The notes under the pieces: generated by a model
What the model was told of the DNA's origin: nothing
The model's input: only the letters and a program-made list of their open reading frames with translations
Databases searched by the model: none
Assembly (NCBI RefSeq): GCF_003063645.1
Contig: NZ_NESJ01000010.1
Span: 124,001-188,000, forward strand
DNA from: Limnohabitans sp. 2KL-51
GTDB lineage: Bacteria; Pseudomonadota; Gammaproteobacteria; Burkholderiales; Burkholderiaceae_C
DNA length: 64,000 bases
Direction: 5' to 3'
Made by a program: the position numbers and the translations under genes
In this document: one piece after another, positions 35,808 through 44,976 of the stretch
Numbering within the stretch: the first letter of the stretch is position 1
Layout: each line of letters begins with the position of its first letter

Positions 35808-36215
35808 TCAGGAAGGCTCGAAGTCTAACGAAGCGGAGTTCATGCAGTAGCGCAAGCCCGTGGGGGCGGGACCGTCCTCGAACACATGGCCCAGGTGCGC
35901 GCCGCATTGGGCGCAGACAGTTTCAACACGGCGCATGCCGTGGCTCACGTCCACACGTTCTTCGATGGCGCTGTCGCTGGCCGCTTTCGAAAAGCTGGGC
36001 CAGCCGCAGCCGGCGTCGAATTTGGTGTCCGAGCTGAACAAGGGCGCGTCGCAGCAGATGCAGCTGTAAGTACCTTTGGACCAGTGGCCCTCGTACTTGC
36101 CGGTGAAGGGGCGTTCGGTAGCGGCCTGGCGTGTGACGGCAAAGGCCACAGGCTCAGCGCCTTTGGCGTTCAGCAGCTCGCGCCACTCTTGTGCGGATTT
36201 TTCTATTTGGCTCAT
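35808..36215 (-). CDS. msrB: Peptide-methionine (R)-S-oxide reductase
   Basis: A 135-residue MsrB. Zinc ligands come from CICC and CAQC; the catalytic Cys is in [11 protein letters not shown] (usually RYCINS or RYCVNS), and GCGWPSF and HLGHVF are conserved active-site elements. It reduces Met-R-sulfoxide in cytoplasmic proteins (no signal peptide). Its ATG overlaps the selO stop as ATGA. Confidence 0.95.
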   Translation of the reverse strand: MSQIEKSAQEWRELLNAKGAEPVAFAVTRQAATERPFTGKYEGHWSKGTYSCICCDAPLFSSDTKFDAGCGWPSFSKAASDSAIEERVDVSHGMRRVETVCAQCGAHLGHVFEDGPAPTGLRYCMNSASLDFEPS

Positions 36216-37759
36216 GATGAACAGCTGATTTCCAGTTGGCCCGCCCAGTCGGGCGGCAAGTCGGCATAGGCTTGCATGCCCGGATGCTCGTCGAAGGGGG
36301 ACTTTAACAAGTTGTACAAGGTGTCGATTTCCGAGAAGTCACCCGCCTGGGCTTGACGGATGGCGATTTCGGCCAAGTGGTTGCGCAGCACGAATTTGGG
36401 GTTGCTGCGCAGCATCTGCTGGCCCATTGCTGCGAAGTTGTTTTGGCCTGCGCGCTCGGTGTACAGCGACAGCCATTTCAGGAGGCGAGGGCGGTCCAAT
36501 ACAAGATCGGTCACGCCACTCCAGCCCGCATCGGTCAATGCAACAGCAGTCGATTGCACCACCACGGCTTGGCTCAGTTGGCGCCAGAACACCGTGAAGT
36601 CAACTTTTTCGGCCGCCATGAGCTGCATCAGGTCTTCCACCAGCGTCCAGTCGGCTTCGCGCTCGAACTCAGGGGCCAAGTCGCCAACCAGGCCTAACTT
36701 GGCGCGCATGGCATCGCCCAAGTAGCGGGGGAACAGGGTTTTGTAGCCTTCCAGCACCTGCAGGGTCATCTCTTGGTCGTCGATCAAAGATGCCAGTGCC
36801 TGGGCCAGGCAGTAAAGGTTCCAGTACGCCACATTGGGTTGGCGGCCATAAGCGTACCGACCTTGGTGGTCCGAGTGGTTGCAAATGTGGCCGGGGTCAA
36901 AGCCGTCCAAGAACTGGAAGGGTCCGTAGTCGATCGTCAGGCCCAAGAGGCTCATGTTGTCGGTGTTCATCACGCCGTGACAAAAGCCCACCGCTTGCCA
37001 TTTCGCCAGCAGTTTGGCGGTGCGTTCTTGCACCTCGTCCAGCAAGGCCGCGTACATATTGCCCTGCCACAGCACGGCGCGCTCGCGGCATTCGGGCAGG
37101 TGGTGGGCAATGGCATGGTCGGCCAGCAGGCGCAGACTGTCCATGTCGCCTTGGGCCGAAAAATGCTCGAAGTGCCCGAAACGCAAAAAGCTGGGGGCCA
37201 CGCGGGCCACGACGGCTGCACTTTCCATGGTTTCACGCCGCACGGGCTCTGGCGAAGCCACCAGGCACAGGGCCCGGGTGGTCGGGATGCCTAGGCCGTG
37301 CATGGCCTCGCTGCAAAGGTACTCGCGGATGCTGGAGCGCAGCACGGCGCGGCCGTCGCCACCCCGCGAATACGGCGTGCGGCCTGCGCCTTTGAGCTGA
37401 ATTTCTTGAGGGCCCTGAGCCGATGCGGCCTCACCCAGCCAGATGGCGCGGCCGTCACCCAACTGGCCCGCCCATTGGCCAAACTGGTGCCCGCTGTAGA
37501 CCGTGGCCAGCGGCTGAGAGCCGACCATCAGCGCATTGCCCGCGAAGGCTTGCAGGTGTTCGTCGTCAAACAGCGCGTTCGGCCAGCCCAACTCGACGCG
37601 CAAGGCTTCGTTGCGGGCGGCCCAGCGCGGCGCAGCTACCGGCGTGGGCTGCAGGTGGGTGAAAAAACGGGGGCCCAGTTGGGTCAGTCGGTGCGTCCAG
37701 TCCAGCACAGGCAAGTCATGGGGGTGGCTGACGGGGGAGACCAAAGGGGGAGATGACAT
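36212..37759 (-). CDS. selO: Protein adenylyltransferase SelO
   Basis: A 515-residue SelO (YdiU) pseudokinase that transfers AMP from ATP to Ser/Thr/Tyr of protein targets, some linked to redox homeostasis. Family features are [46 protein letters not shown] in pieces, and [21 protein letters not shown] with the catalytic Asp residues. The C-terminus ends CSS; in selenoprotein SelO this Cys position is selenocysteine. It is translationally coupled to msrB. Confidence 0.95.
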   Translation of the reverse strand: MSSPPLVSPVSHPHDLPVLDWTHRLTQLGPRFFTHLQPTPVAAPRWAARNEALRVELGWPNALFDDEHLQAFAGNALMVGSQPLATVYSGHQFGQWAGQLGDGRAIWLGEAASAQGPQEIQLKGAGRTPYSRGGDGRAVLRSSIREYLCSEAMHGLGIPTTRALCLVASPEPVRRETMESAAVVARVAPSFLRFGHFEHFSAQGDMDSLRLLADHAIAHHLPECRERAVLWQGNMYAALLDEVQERTAKLLAKWQAVGFCHGVMNTDNMSLLGLTIDYGPFQFLDGFDPGHICNHSDHQGRYAYGRQPNVAYWNLYCLAQALASLIDDQEMTLQVLEGYKTLFPRYLGDAMRAKLGLVGDLAPEFEREADWTLVEDLMQLMAAEKVDFTVFWRQLSQAVVVQSTAVALTDAGWSGVTDLVLDRPRLLKWLSLYTERAGQNNFAAMGQQMLRSNPKFVLRNHLAEIAIRQAQAGDFSEIDTLYNLLKSPFDEHPGMQAYADLPPDWAGQLEISCSS

Positions 37760-37881
37760 GGGGTGTGATTGTCACGCCCTTGACAAGCACCCGCTGTTTG
37801 GCGGGTTTTAGGTCGGGTTGGCGTTGAACTCGGGTGCACAATGACCCGATTGATAAAACCCCACCTGACAGGAGAACCCCC

Positions 37882-39510
37882 ATGCTGGGACTGATGCAAC
37901 AGCAATCGCTTTTGATTTCTGCGTTGATTGAATTTGCCGAACAACACCATGGCGACAGCGAGGTCGTTTCGCGTCGGGTCGAAGGTGACATTCACCGCAG
38001 TGATTGGGCCCAGGTGGCCCGCCGTTCGCGCCAGGTAGCCAATGCACTGGATGCACAAAATCTGCCGCAGGGCACCCGCATTGCCACGCTGGCCTGGAAC
38101 GGTTACCGCCACCTGGAGCTGTACTTTGGCGTGAGCGGCTCGGGCCGCGTGCTGCACACCCTCAACCCGCGCCTGCATCCGGATCAGATGGCCTGGATCG
38201 CCAACCATGCCGAAGACCAGGTGCTGTGCTTTGATATGACATTTTTGCCCCTGGTACAGGCGTTGCACAGCCATTGCAAAACCATCACCCACTATGTGGC
38301 TTTGTGTGACGCCGACAAGCTGCCTGCTGACACCGGCATCCCCAATTTGGTGAGTTACGAAGCCTGGATGGGGCAGCAGCCAAGCACCTATGCTTGGCCG
38401 CAGCTCGATGAAAACACTGCCTGCAGCTTGTGCTACACCAGCGGCACCACGGGCAATCCCAAGGGTGCTTTGTACAGCCACCGCTCCACCGTGCTGCACG
38501 CTTACGCTGCCGCATTGCCCGACTCGATGTGCATCTCGGCAAGGGATTCGATCTTGCCGGTGGTGCCCATGTTCCACGTCAACGCCTGGGGCATTCCCTA
38601 CAGCGCGGCCATGGCGGGCGCCAAACTGGTGTTCCCCGGTCCGGCGCTGGATGGCAAGTCGGTGTACGAACTGATCGAGGCCGAGGGCGTGACCTTTGCC
38701 GCTGGCGTGCCCACCGTGTGGCAAATGCTGCTGGGCCACATGGCACCCGCAGGCCTGAAGTTCAGCACGCTGGGCCGCACCGTGATTGGCGGCTCCGCTT
38801 GCCCACCCGCCATGATCGACGCCTTCCGTCAGAACTACAACGTGGACGTGCTGCACGCCTGGGGCATGACCGAACTCAGCCCGCTGGGCACGGTCTGCAC
38901 CCTGAAGAACAAGCACCTGAGCCTGCCAGCCGAGCAGCAAATGAAGCTGCGCATGAAACAAGGCCGATGCATCTTCGGCATTGACATGAAGATCGTGGAC
39001 GCCGAAGGCCAAACCCTGCCGCACGACGGCAAATCGGCCGGTGACTTGCTGGTCAAGGGCCCTTGGGTGATTGCCTCTTATTACAAACAAGAAGGCGGCA
39101 ACCCCTTGGTGGACGGCTGGTTCCCCACAGGCGATGTGGCCACCATCGACACCGATGGTTTCATGCAAATCACCGACCGCAGCAAAGACGTGATCAAGTC
39201 GGGCGGCGAATGGATCAGCTCGATCGATGTGGAAAACATCGCCATGGCCCACCCGTCCGTGGCCATGGCAGCCTGCATCGGCATGCGCCACCCCAAGTGG
39301 GACGAGCGGCCGATTGTTTGCGTGGTCAAGAAGCCCGGGGCTGAGGTCAGCCGTGAAGAGCTGATCGCCTTCTACGAAGGCAAAACCGCCAAGTGGCAGA
39401 TTCCCGACGATGTGGTTTTTGTTGACGCCATTCCTTTGGGGGGCACGGGCAAGATGCTCAAGACCCGCTTGCGCGAGCAATTGACCGATTACGTGCTGCC
39501 AGGCCTTTGA
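37882..39510 (+). CDS. Fatty-acid/aliphatic acid-CoA ligase (AMP-forming)
   Basis: A 542-residue ANL-superfamily ligase. The AMP-binding P-loop is [13 protein letters not shown] (about residue 185), followed by [12 protein letters not shown] (A5), [12 protein letters not shown] (A8) and a C-terminal Lys in [13 protein letters not shown] (A10). It resembles the medium/long-chain FadD3/AlkK-like group. The start at 37882 follows CAGGAGAA. It lies directly ahead of a Liv-type importer and the beta-oxidation-like operon, so it may activate the imported acid (inference). Confidence 0.9.
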   Translation: MLGLMQQQSLLISALIEFAEQHHGDSEVVSRRVEGDIHRSDWAQVARRSRQVANALDAQNLPQGTRIATLAWNGYRHLELYFGVSGSGRVLHTLNPRLHPDQMAWIANHAEDQVLCFDMTFLPLVQALHSHCKTITHYVALCDADKLPADTGIPNLVSYEAWMGQQPSTYAWPQLDENTACSLCYTSGTTGNPKGALYSHRSTVLHAYAAALPDSMCISARDSILPVVPMFHVNAWGIPYSAAMAGAKLVFPGPALDGKSVYELIEAEGVTFAAGVPTVWQMLLGHMAPAGLKFSTLGRTVIGGSACPPAMIDAFRQNYNVDVLHAWGMTELSPLGTVCTLKNKHLSLPAEQQMKLRMKQGRCIFGIDMKIVDAEGQTLPHDGKSAGDLLVKGPWVIASYYKQEGGNPLVDGWFPTGDVATIDTDGFMQITDRSKDVIKSGGEWISSIDVENIAMAHPSVAMAACIGMRHPKWDERPIVCVVKKPGAEVSREELIAFYEGKTAKWQIPDDVVFVDAIPLGGTGKMLKTRLREQLTDYVLPGL

Positions 39511-39635
39511 TCCCCATCAAGTCCGCGCGGTTACAAGTCGCGCGGGTGATATGCCTTAGGTGCAAACCCCGAGCCGATTCGTCATTTCTGCGGTTACGCT
39601 GACACAGTTCAGATTTACAACGCAGGAGAACTTGT

Positions 39636-40868
39636 ATGAAAACCACCACCCGTTTGATCGCCGCTGCCGCTTTGGCCGCTTGCTCCATGGGCGCTTACGC
39701 TCAAAAAGGCGAAACCGTCAAAATTGCATGGATTGACCCGCTGTCTGGCCTGATGGCCCCCGTGGGCAGCAACCAGCTCAAAAGCTTTCAGTTTTTTGCC
39801 GAAAAATTCAGCAAAACCAACCCAGCTGGCGTCAAGTTCGAAGTCATCGGCATTGACAACAAGCTCAGCCCAGCTGAAAGCCTGAACGCGCTCAAGGCCG
39901 CCATGGACCAGGGCGTGCGTTACATCACCCAAGGCAACGGCTCATCGGTTGCGGGCGCCCTGATCGAGGCCGTGAACAAGCACAACGAGCGCAACCCCGG
40001 CAAGGAAATCATCTTCCTGAACCACTCTGCGGTCGATCCAGACTTCACCAACAGCAAGTGCAGCTACTGGCACTTCCGCTTTGACGCCGACACCTCGATG
40101 AAGATCGAGGCCATGACCACCTTCATGAAGGATGACAAGGACATCAAGAAGGTTTACCTGTTCAACCAGAATTACTCACATGGTCATCAGGTCGTCAAGT
40201 TTGCCAAGGAAAACATCGCACGCAAGATGCCGGGTGTGCAAATTGTGGGTGAAGACCTGCACCCGCTGGCCCAAGTCCGCGACTTCTCGCCTTACATCGC
40301 CAAGATCAAGGCTTCGGGTGCCGACACTGTGATCACCGGAAACTGGGGCTCTGACCTGGCTTTGCTGGTCAAGGCGGCCAACGAAGGCGGCTACAACGGC
40401 AAGTTCTACACCTATTACACCGGCGTCACGGGCACGCCCACGGCCTTGGGTCAAGGCGGTGCAGGTCGCGTCTACCAGATCGCTTATGGTCACTACAACA
40501 TGGGCGGCCAGATGGACAAGTGGTCCGCTGAATTCAAGCAAAAATTCAACGATGACTTCTACACCCACTCGGTGGTGCGTATTTACCAGGCGCTGGGTGA
40601 TGCCATGGCCAAAGCCAAGTCCACCGATCCGGTGAAAGTCGCGGCGGCGTTGTCCGGTATGAAATTCTCGACCCACAACGGCGAGGTCGAAATCCGCAAA
40701 GCAGATCACCAGTTGCAGCAACCGCTGTACATGACCGTCTGGCAAAAAGCGGACAAGAAGTTCCCCTACAGCCCTGAGAACACCGGCATGACGCTGGCGC
40801 CCGTGAAGGAATACCCTTCTTATGTCTCCAGCACACCCACCAGCTGCCAGATGAAACGTCCTGGCTGA
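39636..40868 (+). CDS. Branched-chain amino acid-type ABC transporter, substrate-binding protein
   Basis: A 410-residue periplasmic protein with a signal peptide (MKTTTRLIAAAALAACSMGAYAQ, written as start and end: MKTTT...AYAQ) and the LivK/AmiC-type type I binding fold, including ISWD-like WIDPLSGLMAPVG and YITQGNGSSVAGALIEAVN. Close relatives in Burkholderiales are annotated as Liv proteins, but many bind aromatic or fatty acids, amides or urea. GCAGGAGAAC precedes the ATG. A terminator separates it from the permease genes. Confidence 0.92.
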   Translation: MKTTTRLIAAAALAACSMGAYAQKGETVKIAWIDPLSGLMAPVGSNQLKSFQFFAEKFSKTNPAGVKFEVIGIDNKLSPAESLNALKAAMDQGVRYITQGNGSSVAGALIEAVNKHNERNPGKEIIFLNHSAVDPDFTNSKCSYWHFRFDADTSMKIEAMTTFMKDDKDIKKVYLFNQNYSHGHQVVKFAKENIARKMPGVQIVGEDLHPLAQVRDFSPYIAKIKASGADTVITGNWGSDLALLVKAANEGGYNGKFYTYYTGVTGTPTALGQGGAGRVYQIAYGHYNMGGQMDKWSAEFKQKFNDDFYTHSVVRIYQALGDAMAKAKSTDPVKVAAALSGMKFSTHNGEVEIRKADHQLQQPLYMTVWQKADKKFPYSPENTGMTLAPVKEYPSYVSSTPTSCQMKRPG

Positions 40869-40940
40869 GGCGCAACGCCTGCCGCTGCCACTCTCTGAGT
40901 CACTCGCACAGGTGGCTCAGGGTTTGGCGGATGGGCCAAG

Positions 40941-40973
40941 GCCCGATCACCTGAGGGTTCATCGGGCTTTTTT
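40941..40973 (+). terminator. Intrinsic terminator between the binding protein and permease genes
   Basis: GCCCGAT (40941-40947) pairs with ATCGGGC (40961-40967) and six T follow. Placed after the binding-protein gene, it would leave that protein in excess over the membrane parts, as in many ABC importer operons. Confidence 0.8.
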
Positions 40974-41063
40974 ATGGGCTTTCGGGCCCCATTGAGACCG
41001 GATTTGCCAGTGCAAGTCCATTTCCTGTAATGCTTTAGACCCCAAGGGTCTGGAAAGTTTGTG

Positions 41064-42098
41064 ATGGAGTTTTTCATCATCTCCATGCTCAACGGCCTCA
41101 GTTACGGGCTGTTGCTGTTCATGCTCAGCTCCGGGCTGACGCTGATCTTCAGCATGATGGGTGTGCTCAACTTTGCGCACGCCAGTTTTTATATGGTGGG
41201 CGCCTATTTTGGCTACACCCTTTCGCAGTGGGTCGGTTTTTGGCCTGCGCTGGTCATTGCCCCGCTGCTCGTTGGGGCCTGTGGTGCCTTGTTCGAGCGC
41301 CTGACGCTGCGCAAGGTCCACCCTTTTGGCCATGTGCCCGAATTGCTGGTCACTTTCGGCCTGTCTTATGTGATGCTGGAGTTGGTGCAGCTGGTCTGGG
41401 GCCGCACGGCGGTCGAGTTTCTACCGCCCGAGATTTTGCGCAGTTCGGCCTTCACCCTCATCAACCACTCGGTCAACGGACTGAGCGTGGTTTGGGGCGC
41501 TGCGCCTGCCGAGATGTGCAGTGCAGCCGATGCCGCCATCCGAGTGGTGTGCTCACCGTTTCCCGCCACACGCGGTTTCATGATGCTGGTGGCGCTGCTC
41601 ATGCTGGTTTCCTTGTGGCTCTTGCTCACCCGCACCCGCATTGGTTTGGTCATTCAAGCGGCTTTGACCCATCCCGAAATGGTGGAGTCTTTGGGGCACA
41701 ACGTGCCTCGTGTGTTCATGTTGGTGTTTGGTGCAGGCACCGGTCTGGCCGGGCTGGCGGGTGTGATTGGCGGCAGCACGTTTGTGACGGAGCCTGCCAT
41801 GGCCGCCACCGTGGGTTCGGTCATTTTTGTGGTGGTGGTGGTGGGCGGTATGGGCTCTTTGTCTGGCGCGTTTTTGGCCTCGGTGCTGATTGGTGTGATC
41901 CAGACCTTTGCCGTGGCCATTGACTACTCCTTCTTGACGCTGGCCAAAGACATGGGCTGGGCTTTGTCGGCTGCCACGCAGGAAAACTCCTTTGCCAAGC
42001 TCACGCTGTCGCAGGTCGCGCCCATCTTGCCCTACCTGTTTTTGGTCCTGATCCTGATCTTCCGACCCAAGGGTCTTTTGGGCACACGCGAGGGTTAA
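41064..42098 (+). CDS. LivH-type ABC permease
   Basis: A 344-residue membrane protein with about nine hydrophobic helices and the LivH landmarks LSSGLTLIFSMMGVLNFAHASFYMVGAY (given in parts), GLVIQAALTHPEMVESLGHNV and VVVVGGMGSLSGAFLAS. An insertion with two Cys at about 150-170 is longer than in E. coli LivH. A GTG at 41061 is an alternative start one codon earlier. Confidence 0.92.
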   Translation: MEFFIISMLNGLSYGLLLFMLSSGLTLIFSMMGVLNFAHASFYMVGAYFGYTLSQWVGFWPALVIAPLLVGACGALFERLTLRKVHPFGHVPELLVTFGLSYVMLELVQLVWGRTAVEFLPPEILRSSAFTLINHSVNGLSVVWGAAPAEMCSAADAAIRVVCSPFPATRGFMMLVALLMLVSLWLLLTRTRIGLVIQAALTHPEMVESLGHNVPRVFMLVFGAGTGLAGLAGVIGGSTFVTEPAMAATVGSVIFVVVVVGGMGSLSGAFLASVLIGVIQTFAVAIDYSFLTLAKDMGWALSAATQENSFAKLTLSQVAPILPYLFLVLILIFRPKGLLGTREG

Positions 42099-42101
42099 GA
42101 C

Positions 42102-43394
42102 ATGGCTGCCATCTACAAATTCAAACCTTACAACGTGGGCCGCTGGGTCATCTGGAGCCTGTTCGCTTTGGTCTTGCTGGCCGCGCCGCTGGTCTTCACC
42201 AGCAACCTGTCCGTGACCATGCTGGCCCAGATGGGCATCGCCATCATTGCCTGCCTGTCTTACAACATCTTGTTGGGCCAAGGCGGCATGCTGAGCTTTG
42301 GCCATGCGGTCTACACGGGCTTGGGCTCTTACATGGCCATTCACGCACTCAATGCCGTGAGTGGTGGCACGCTGAACATCCCAGTCAGCTTGCTGCCCAT
42401 CGTGGGCGGTGTGGCGGGCATGGGCTTTGCCATTTTGCTGGGCTGGGTGACCACCCGCAAATCGGGCACGCCATTTGCCATGATCACACTGGGTGTGGCC
42501 GAGTTGGTGTTTGCCATGTCCCTGATGTTTTCGGAGTTTTTCGGGGGCGAGGCGGGGGTGTCTGGCAATCGGGTGGCGGGTGAAGCCTTTTTCGGCATCA
42601 CCTATGGCCCGCAGATTCAGGTCTACTACCTGATCGCCATTTACACCTTTGTGTGTGTGGCGCTCATGTACGCCTTCACACAAACGCCGCTGGGCCGCAT
42701 TTTGAATGCGGTGCGTGATAACCCTGAGCGGGTGGAGTTCATTGGTTACAACACCCAGCGCGTGCGCTACATGGCCTTCATCATTGCGGGCTTTTTTGCA
42801 GGCATCGCGGGGGGCTTGGGCTCACTCAACTTCGAGATCGTGACGGCCGAGGTGGTCGGGGCAGGGCGCTCGGGCGCTTATTTGCTGTTCACCTTTTTGG
42901 GTGGGGCGACCTTCTTCTTTGGCCCCATCATCGGTGCGGTGCTGATGATCATCGCCTTTGTGCTGTTGTCCGAGCTGACCAAAGCTTGGCTGCTTTACTT
43001 GGGACTGGTCTTCCTGTTCATGGTGATGTATGCACCCGGCGGCATTGCCAGCTTGATCATGATGAATCTGAGGGTGGCCAAGTTCGGCAAGTTGCGCCAA
43101 ATCTGGACCAGTTACCTGGGCCTGGGTCTCACTGCCATCGTGATGCTGGCGGGGGCGGGGGCCATGATCGAGATGGTCTACCACCTGCAACTCAATTCGG
43201 CTCTGGGGGACACCGTCAAATTCATGGGCGCCACCCTCAACGCCAAGAGTCTGGACAGCTGGTTCGGTTCGGCTTTTGTGATGCTCACGGGCTTGGGTCT
43301 GTTCGAGCTGGCCCGCAGGCAGTTCGCCCGCGACTGGGGCGTGATCCAGACCGATATCGAAAAAGAAATCAAGCGAAGGGAAACGGCTTTATGA
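42102..43394 (+). CDS. LivM-type ABC permease
   Basis: A 430-residue permease with the LivM core YNILLGQGGMLSFGHAVYTG, NAVRDNPERVEFIGYN and VGAGRSGAYLLFTFLGG. It is longer than usual because of a C-terminal region of about 110 residues with one or two more hydrophobic segments. The gene begins 3 bp after LivH and its stop overlaps the ATPase start (ATGA). Confidence 0.92.
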   Translation: MAAIYKFKPYNVGRWVIWSLFALVLLAAPLVFTSNLSVTMLAQMGIAIIACLSYNILLGQGGMLSFGHAVYTGLGSYMAIHALNAVSGGTLNIPVSLLPIVGGVAGMGFAILLGWVTTRKSGTPFAMITLGVAELVFAMSLMFSEFFGGEAGVSGNRVAGEAFFGITYGPQIQVYYLIAIYTFVCVALMYAFTQTPLGRILNAVRDNPERVEFIGYNTQRVRYMAFIIAGFFAGIAGGLGSLNFEIVTAEVVGAGRSGAYLLFTFLGGATFFFGPIIGAVLMIIAFVLLSELTKAWLLYLGLVFLFMVMYAPGGIASLIMMNLRVAKFGKLRQIWTSYLGLGLTAIVMLAGAGAMIEMVYHLQLNSALGDTVKFMGATLNAKSLDSWFGSAFVMLTGLGLFELARRQFARDWGVIQTDIEKEIKRRETAL

Positions 43395-44161
43395 GTTACG
43401 CCTTAGAACTCCGGGATGTGCGCAAGAACTTCGGCAAGACCGAAATCATCCGTGGCGTGAATCTGGCCGTCACTGCAGGCGAGCGTGTGGCCGTGATCGG
43501 TCCCAACGGCGCGGGCAAGTCCACGCTGTTCAACCTGATCAGCGGCCGCTTTGGCCCCACCAGTGGCGATATTTTGCTCGCGGGTCAGGCCATTCAAAAC
43601 AAGACGCCTTACGAGATCAACCGCATGGGGCTCTCGCGCAGCTTCCAGATCACCAACATCTTCCCCAAGCTCAGCGTGTTTGAAAATCTCCGCTGCGCGG
43701 TGCTCTGGAGCCTGGGCTACAAGTACAGTTTTTGGAAATTCCTGTCGAACCTGAAAGACGCCAACGAACGCACCGACGAGTTGCTGGACATGATCCATCT
43801 GGACAAAAAACGCGACGTACTGGCGGTTAACCTGACCTATGCCGAGCAGCGGGCGTTGGAAATAGGCGTGACCATCGCAGGAGGCGCGGATGTGATCTTG
43901 CTGGACGAGCCCACGGCCGGCATGAGCAAGAGCGAGACCTCGCGATTCATCCAACTCATTAAAGACGTCACGGTGGGCAAAACTCTGCTCACGGTGGAGC
44001 ACGACATGGGCGTGGTGTTTGGCCTGGCCGACAAGATCGCGGTGGTGGTGTACGGTGAAGTCATCGCCTTCGACACCCCCGAATCGGTGCGGGCCAATGC
44101 CAAAGTGCAGGAGGCTTATTTGGGCTCACCGGTCGCAGACAACCAAGTAGGAGGCCACTGA
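43391..44161 (+). CDS. LivG-type ABC ATPase
   Basis: A 256-residue ATPase with an intact Walker A GPNGAGKST, Q-loop SRSFQITNIFP, signature-region LTYAEQRALEIG (variant of LSGGQ), Walker B VILLDEP and EHDMGVVFGLAD with the switch His. It would pair with the LivF-type subunit. The variant signature LTYAEQ is common in LivG proteins of this type as I recall. Confidence 0.93.
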   Translation: MSYALELRDVRKNFGKTEIIRGVNLAVTAGERVAVIGPNGAGKSTLFNLISGRFGPTSGDILLAGQAIQNKTPYEINRMGLSRSFQITNIFPKLSVFENLRCAVLWSLGYKYSFWKFLSNLKDANERTDELLDMIHLDKKRDVLAVNLTYAEQRALEIGVTIAGGADVILLDEPTAGMSKSETSRFIQLIKDVTVGKTLLTVEHDMGVVFGLADKIAVVVYGEVIAFDTPESVRANAKVQEAYLGSPVADNQVGGH

Positions 44162-44856
44162 TGTTGCTGATCGACAACCTTCATGCCTATTACGGCAAAA
44201 GCCATGTGTTGCATGGCGTCAATTTTGAGGTGGGGCAGGGCGAGATCGTGGCCCTGCTTGGGCGCAATGGTTCAGGCCGCTCCACCACCGCCAAGGCCAT
44301 CATGGGTCTGGTGGAGTGTGAGGGCCGCATCGACTGGAAAGGCCAGCCCATTCAGGGCAAAAAGGCCTATGAAATTGCCCACCTGGGGGTGGGTTATGTC
44401 CCAGAGAACCGGGAGATTTTCCCCAAGCTGACGGTCAGCCAGAACCTGCAATTGGGGCAAAAACGAAATGGACAAAACGGACGTTGGTCGTTTGACGACA
44501 TGTTCGCCATGTTCCCTCGCCTCAAAGAGCGCGAACACAACGAAGCCGGGGTGCTCTCTGGTGGTGAGCAGCAAATGCTCACGCTGTGCCGCACTCTGAT
44601 GGGTGACCCTGACCTGATCATCATCGACGAACCCACCGAGGGACTGGCACCCAAAATCGTCGAGCTTGTCGGCCAATTTCTTTTTAGCCTCAAAGCCAAG
44701 GGGGTATCGGTATTGCTGATCGAGCAAAAACTAACCATTGCCATGAGCATTTCGGATCGCGCCTTGGTCATGGGCCATGGTGCCATCGTTTTCCAGGGCA
44801 CGCCCGACGAGCTGCGGGCCAACACCTACATTCGCAAGGAATGGCTGGAGGTTTGA
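44161..44856 (+). CDS. LivF-type ABC ATPase with Arg in the Walker A lysine position
   Basis: A 231-residue ATPase. The P-loop reads GRNGSGRSTT: the invariant lysine is Arg40 (codon CGC at 44278-44280). Other motifs are normal: Q-loop VPENREIFP, signature LSGGEQQ, Walker B LIIIDEP. It overlaps livG by one base (TGATG). The neighbouring LivG keeps its lysine, so one of the two ATP sites may be weakened. I recall this GSGR variant in other Burkholderiales LivF-like proteins, which would make it a clade trait rather than damage. Confidence 0.93.
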   Translation: MLLIDNLHAYYGKSHVLHGVNFEVGQGEIVALLGRNGSGRSTTAKAIMGLVECEGRIDWKGQPIQGKKAYEIAHLGVGYVPENREIFPKLTVSQNLQLGQKRNGQNGRWSFDDMFAMFPRLKEREHNEAGVLSGGEQQMLTLCRTLMGDPDLIIIDEPTEGLAPKIVELVGQFLFSLKAKGVSVLLIEQKLTIAMSISDRALVMGHGAIVFQGTPDELRANTYIRKEWLEV

Positions 44857-44891
44857 TCCTGACTTTGCCCCGTCTCTGGTGCGACAAAAAT

Positions 44892-44944
44892 TTGCCGTGC
44901 AGAGATTATTTATGTCTACAATGTTCAAAAACGAACGGTCGTTC
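44892..44944 (+). promoter_or_regulatory. Promoter and TetR-like operator of the beta-oxidation operon
   Basis: TTGCCG (44892-44897) and TACAAT (44917-44922) form a weak promoter with a 19-bp spacer. A dyad GAACG-gt-CGTTC (44933-44944) sits at about +4 to +15, and is of the AACGAACGnnCGTT kind bound by many TetR-family regulators. AAGGAAG precedes the ATG at 44977. The regulator itself is not in the window. Confidence 0.55.
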
Positions 44945-44976
44945 TTTTTTAATTTTTCACGCAAAGGAAGTCCAGC

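Noticed and set aside
39523..39545. Hairpin CCGCGCG/CGCGCGG after the CoA ligase gene as a terminator
   Set aside because: Seven pairs form but no T-run follows on either strand.
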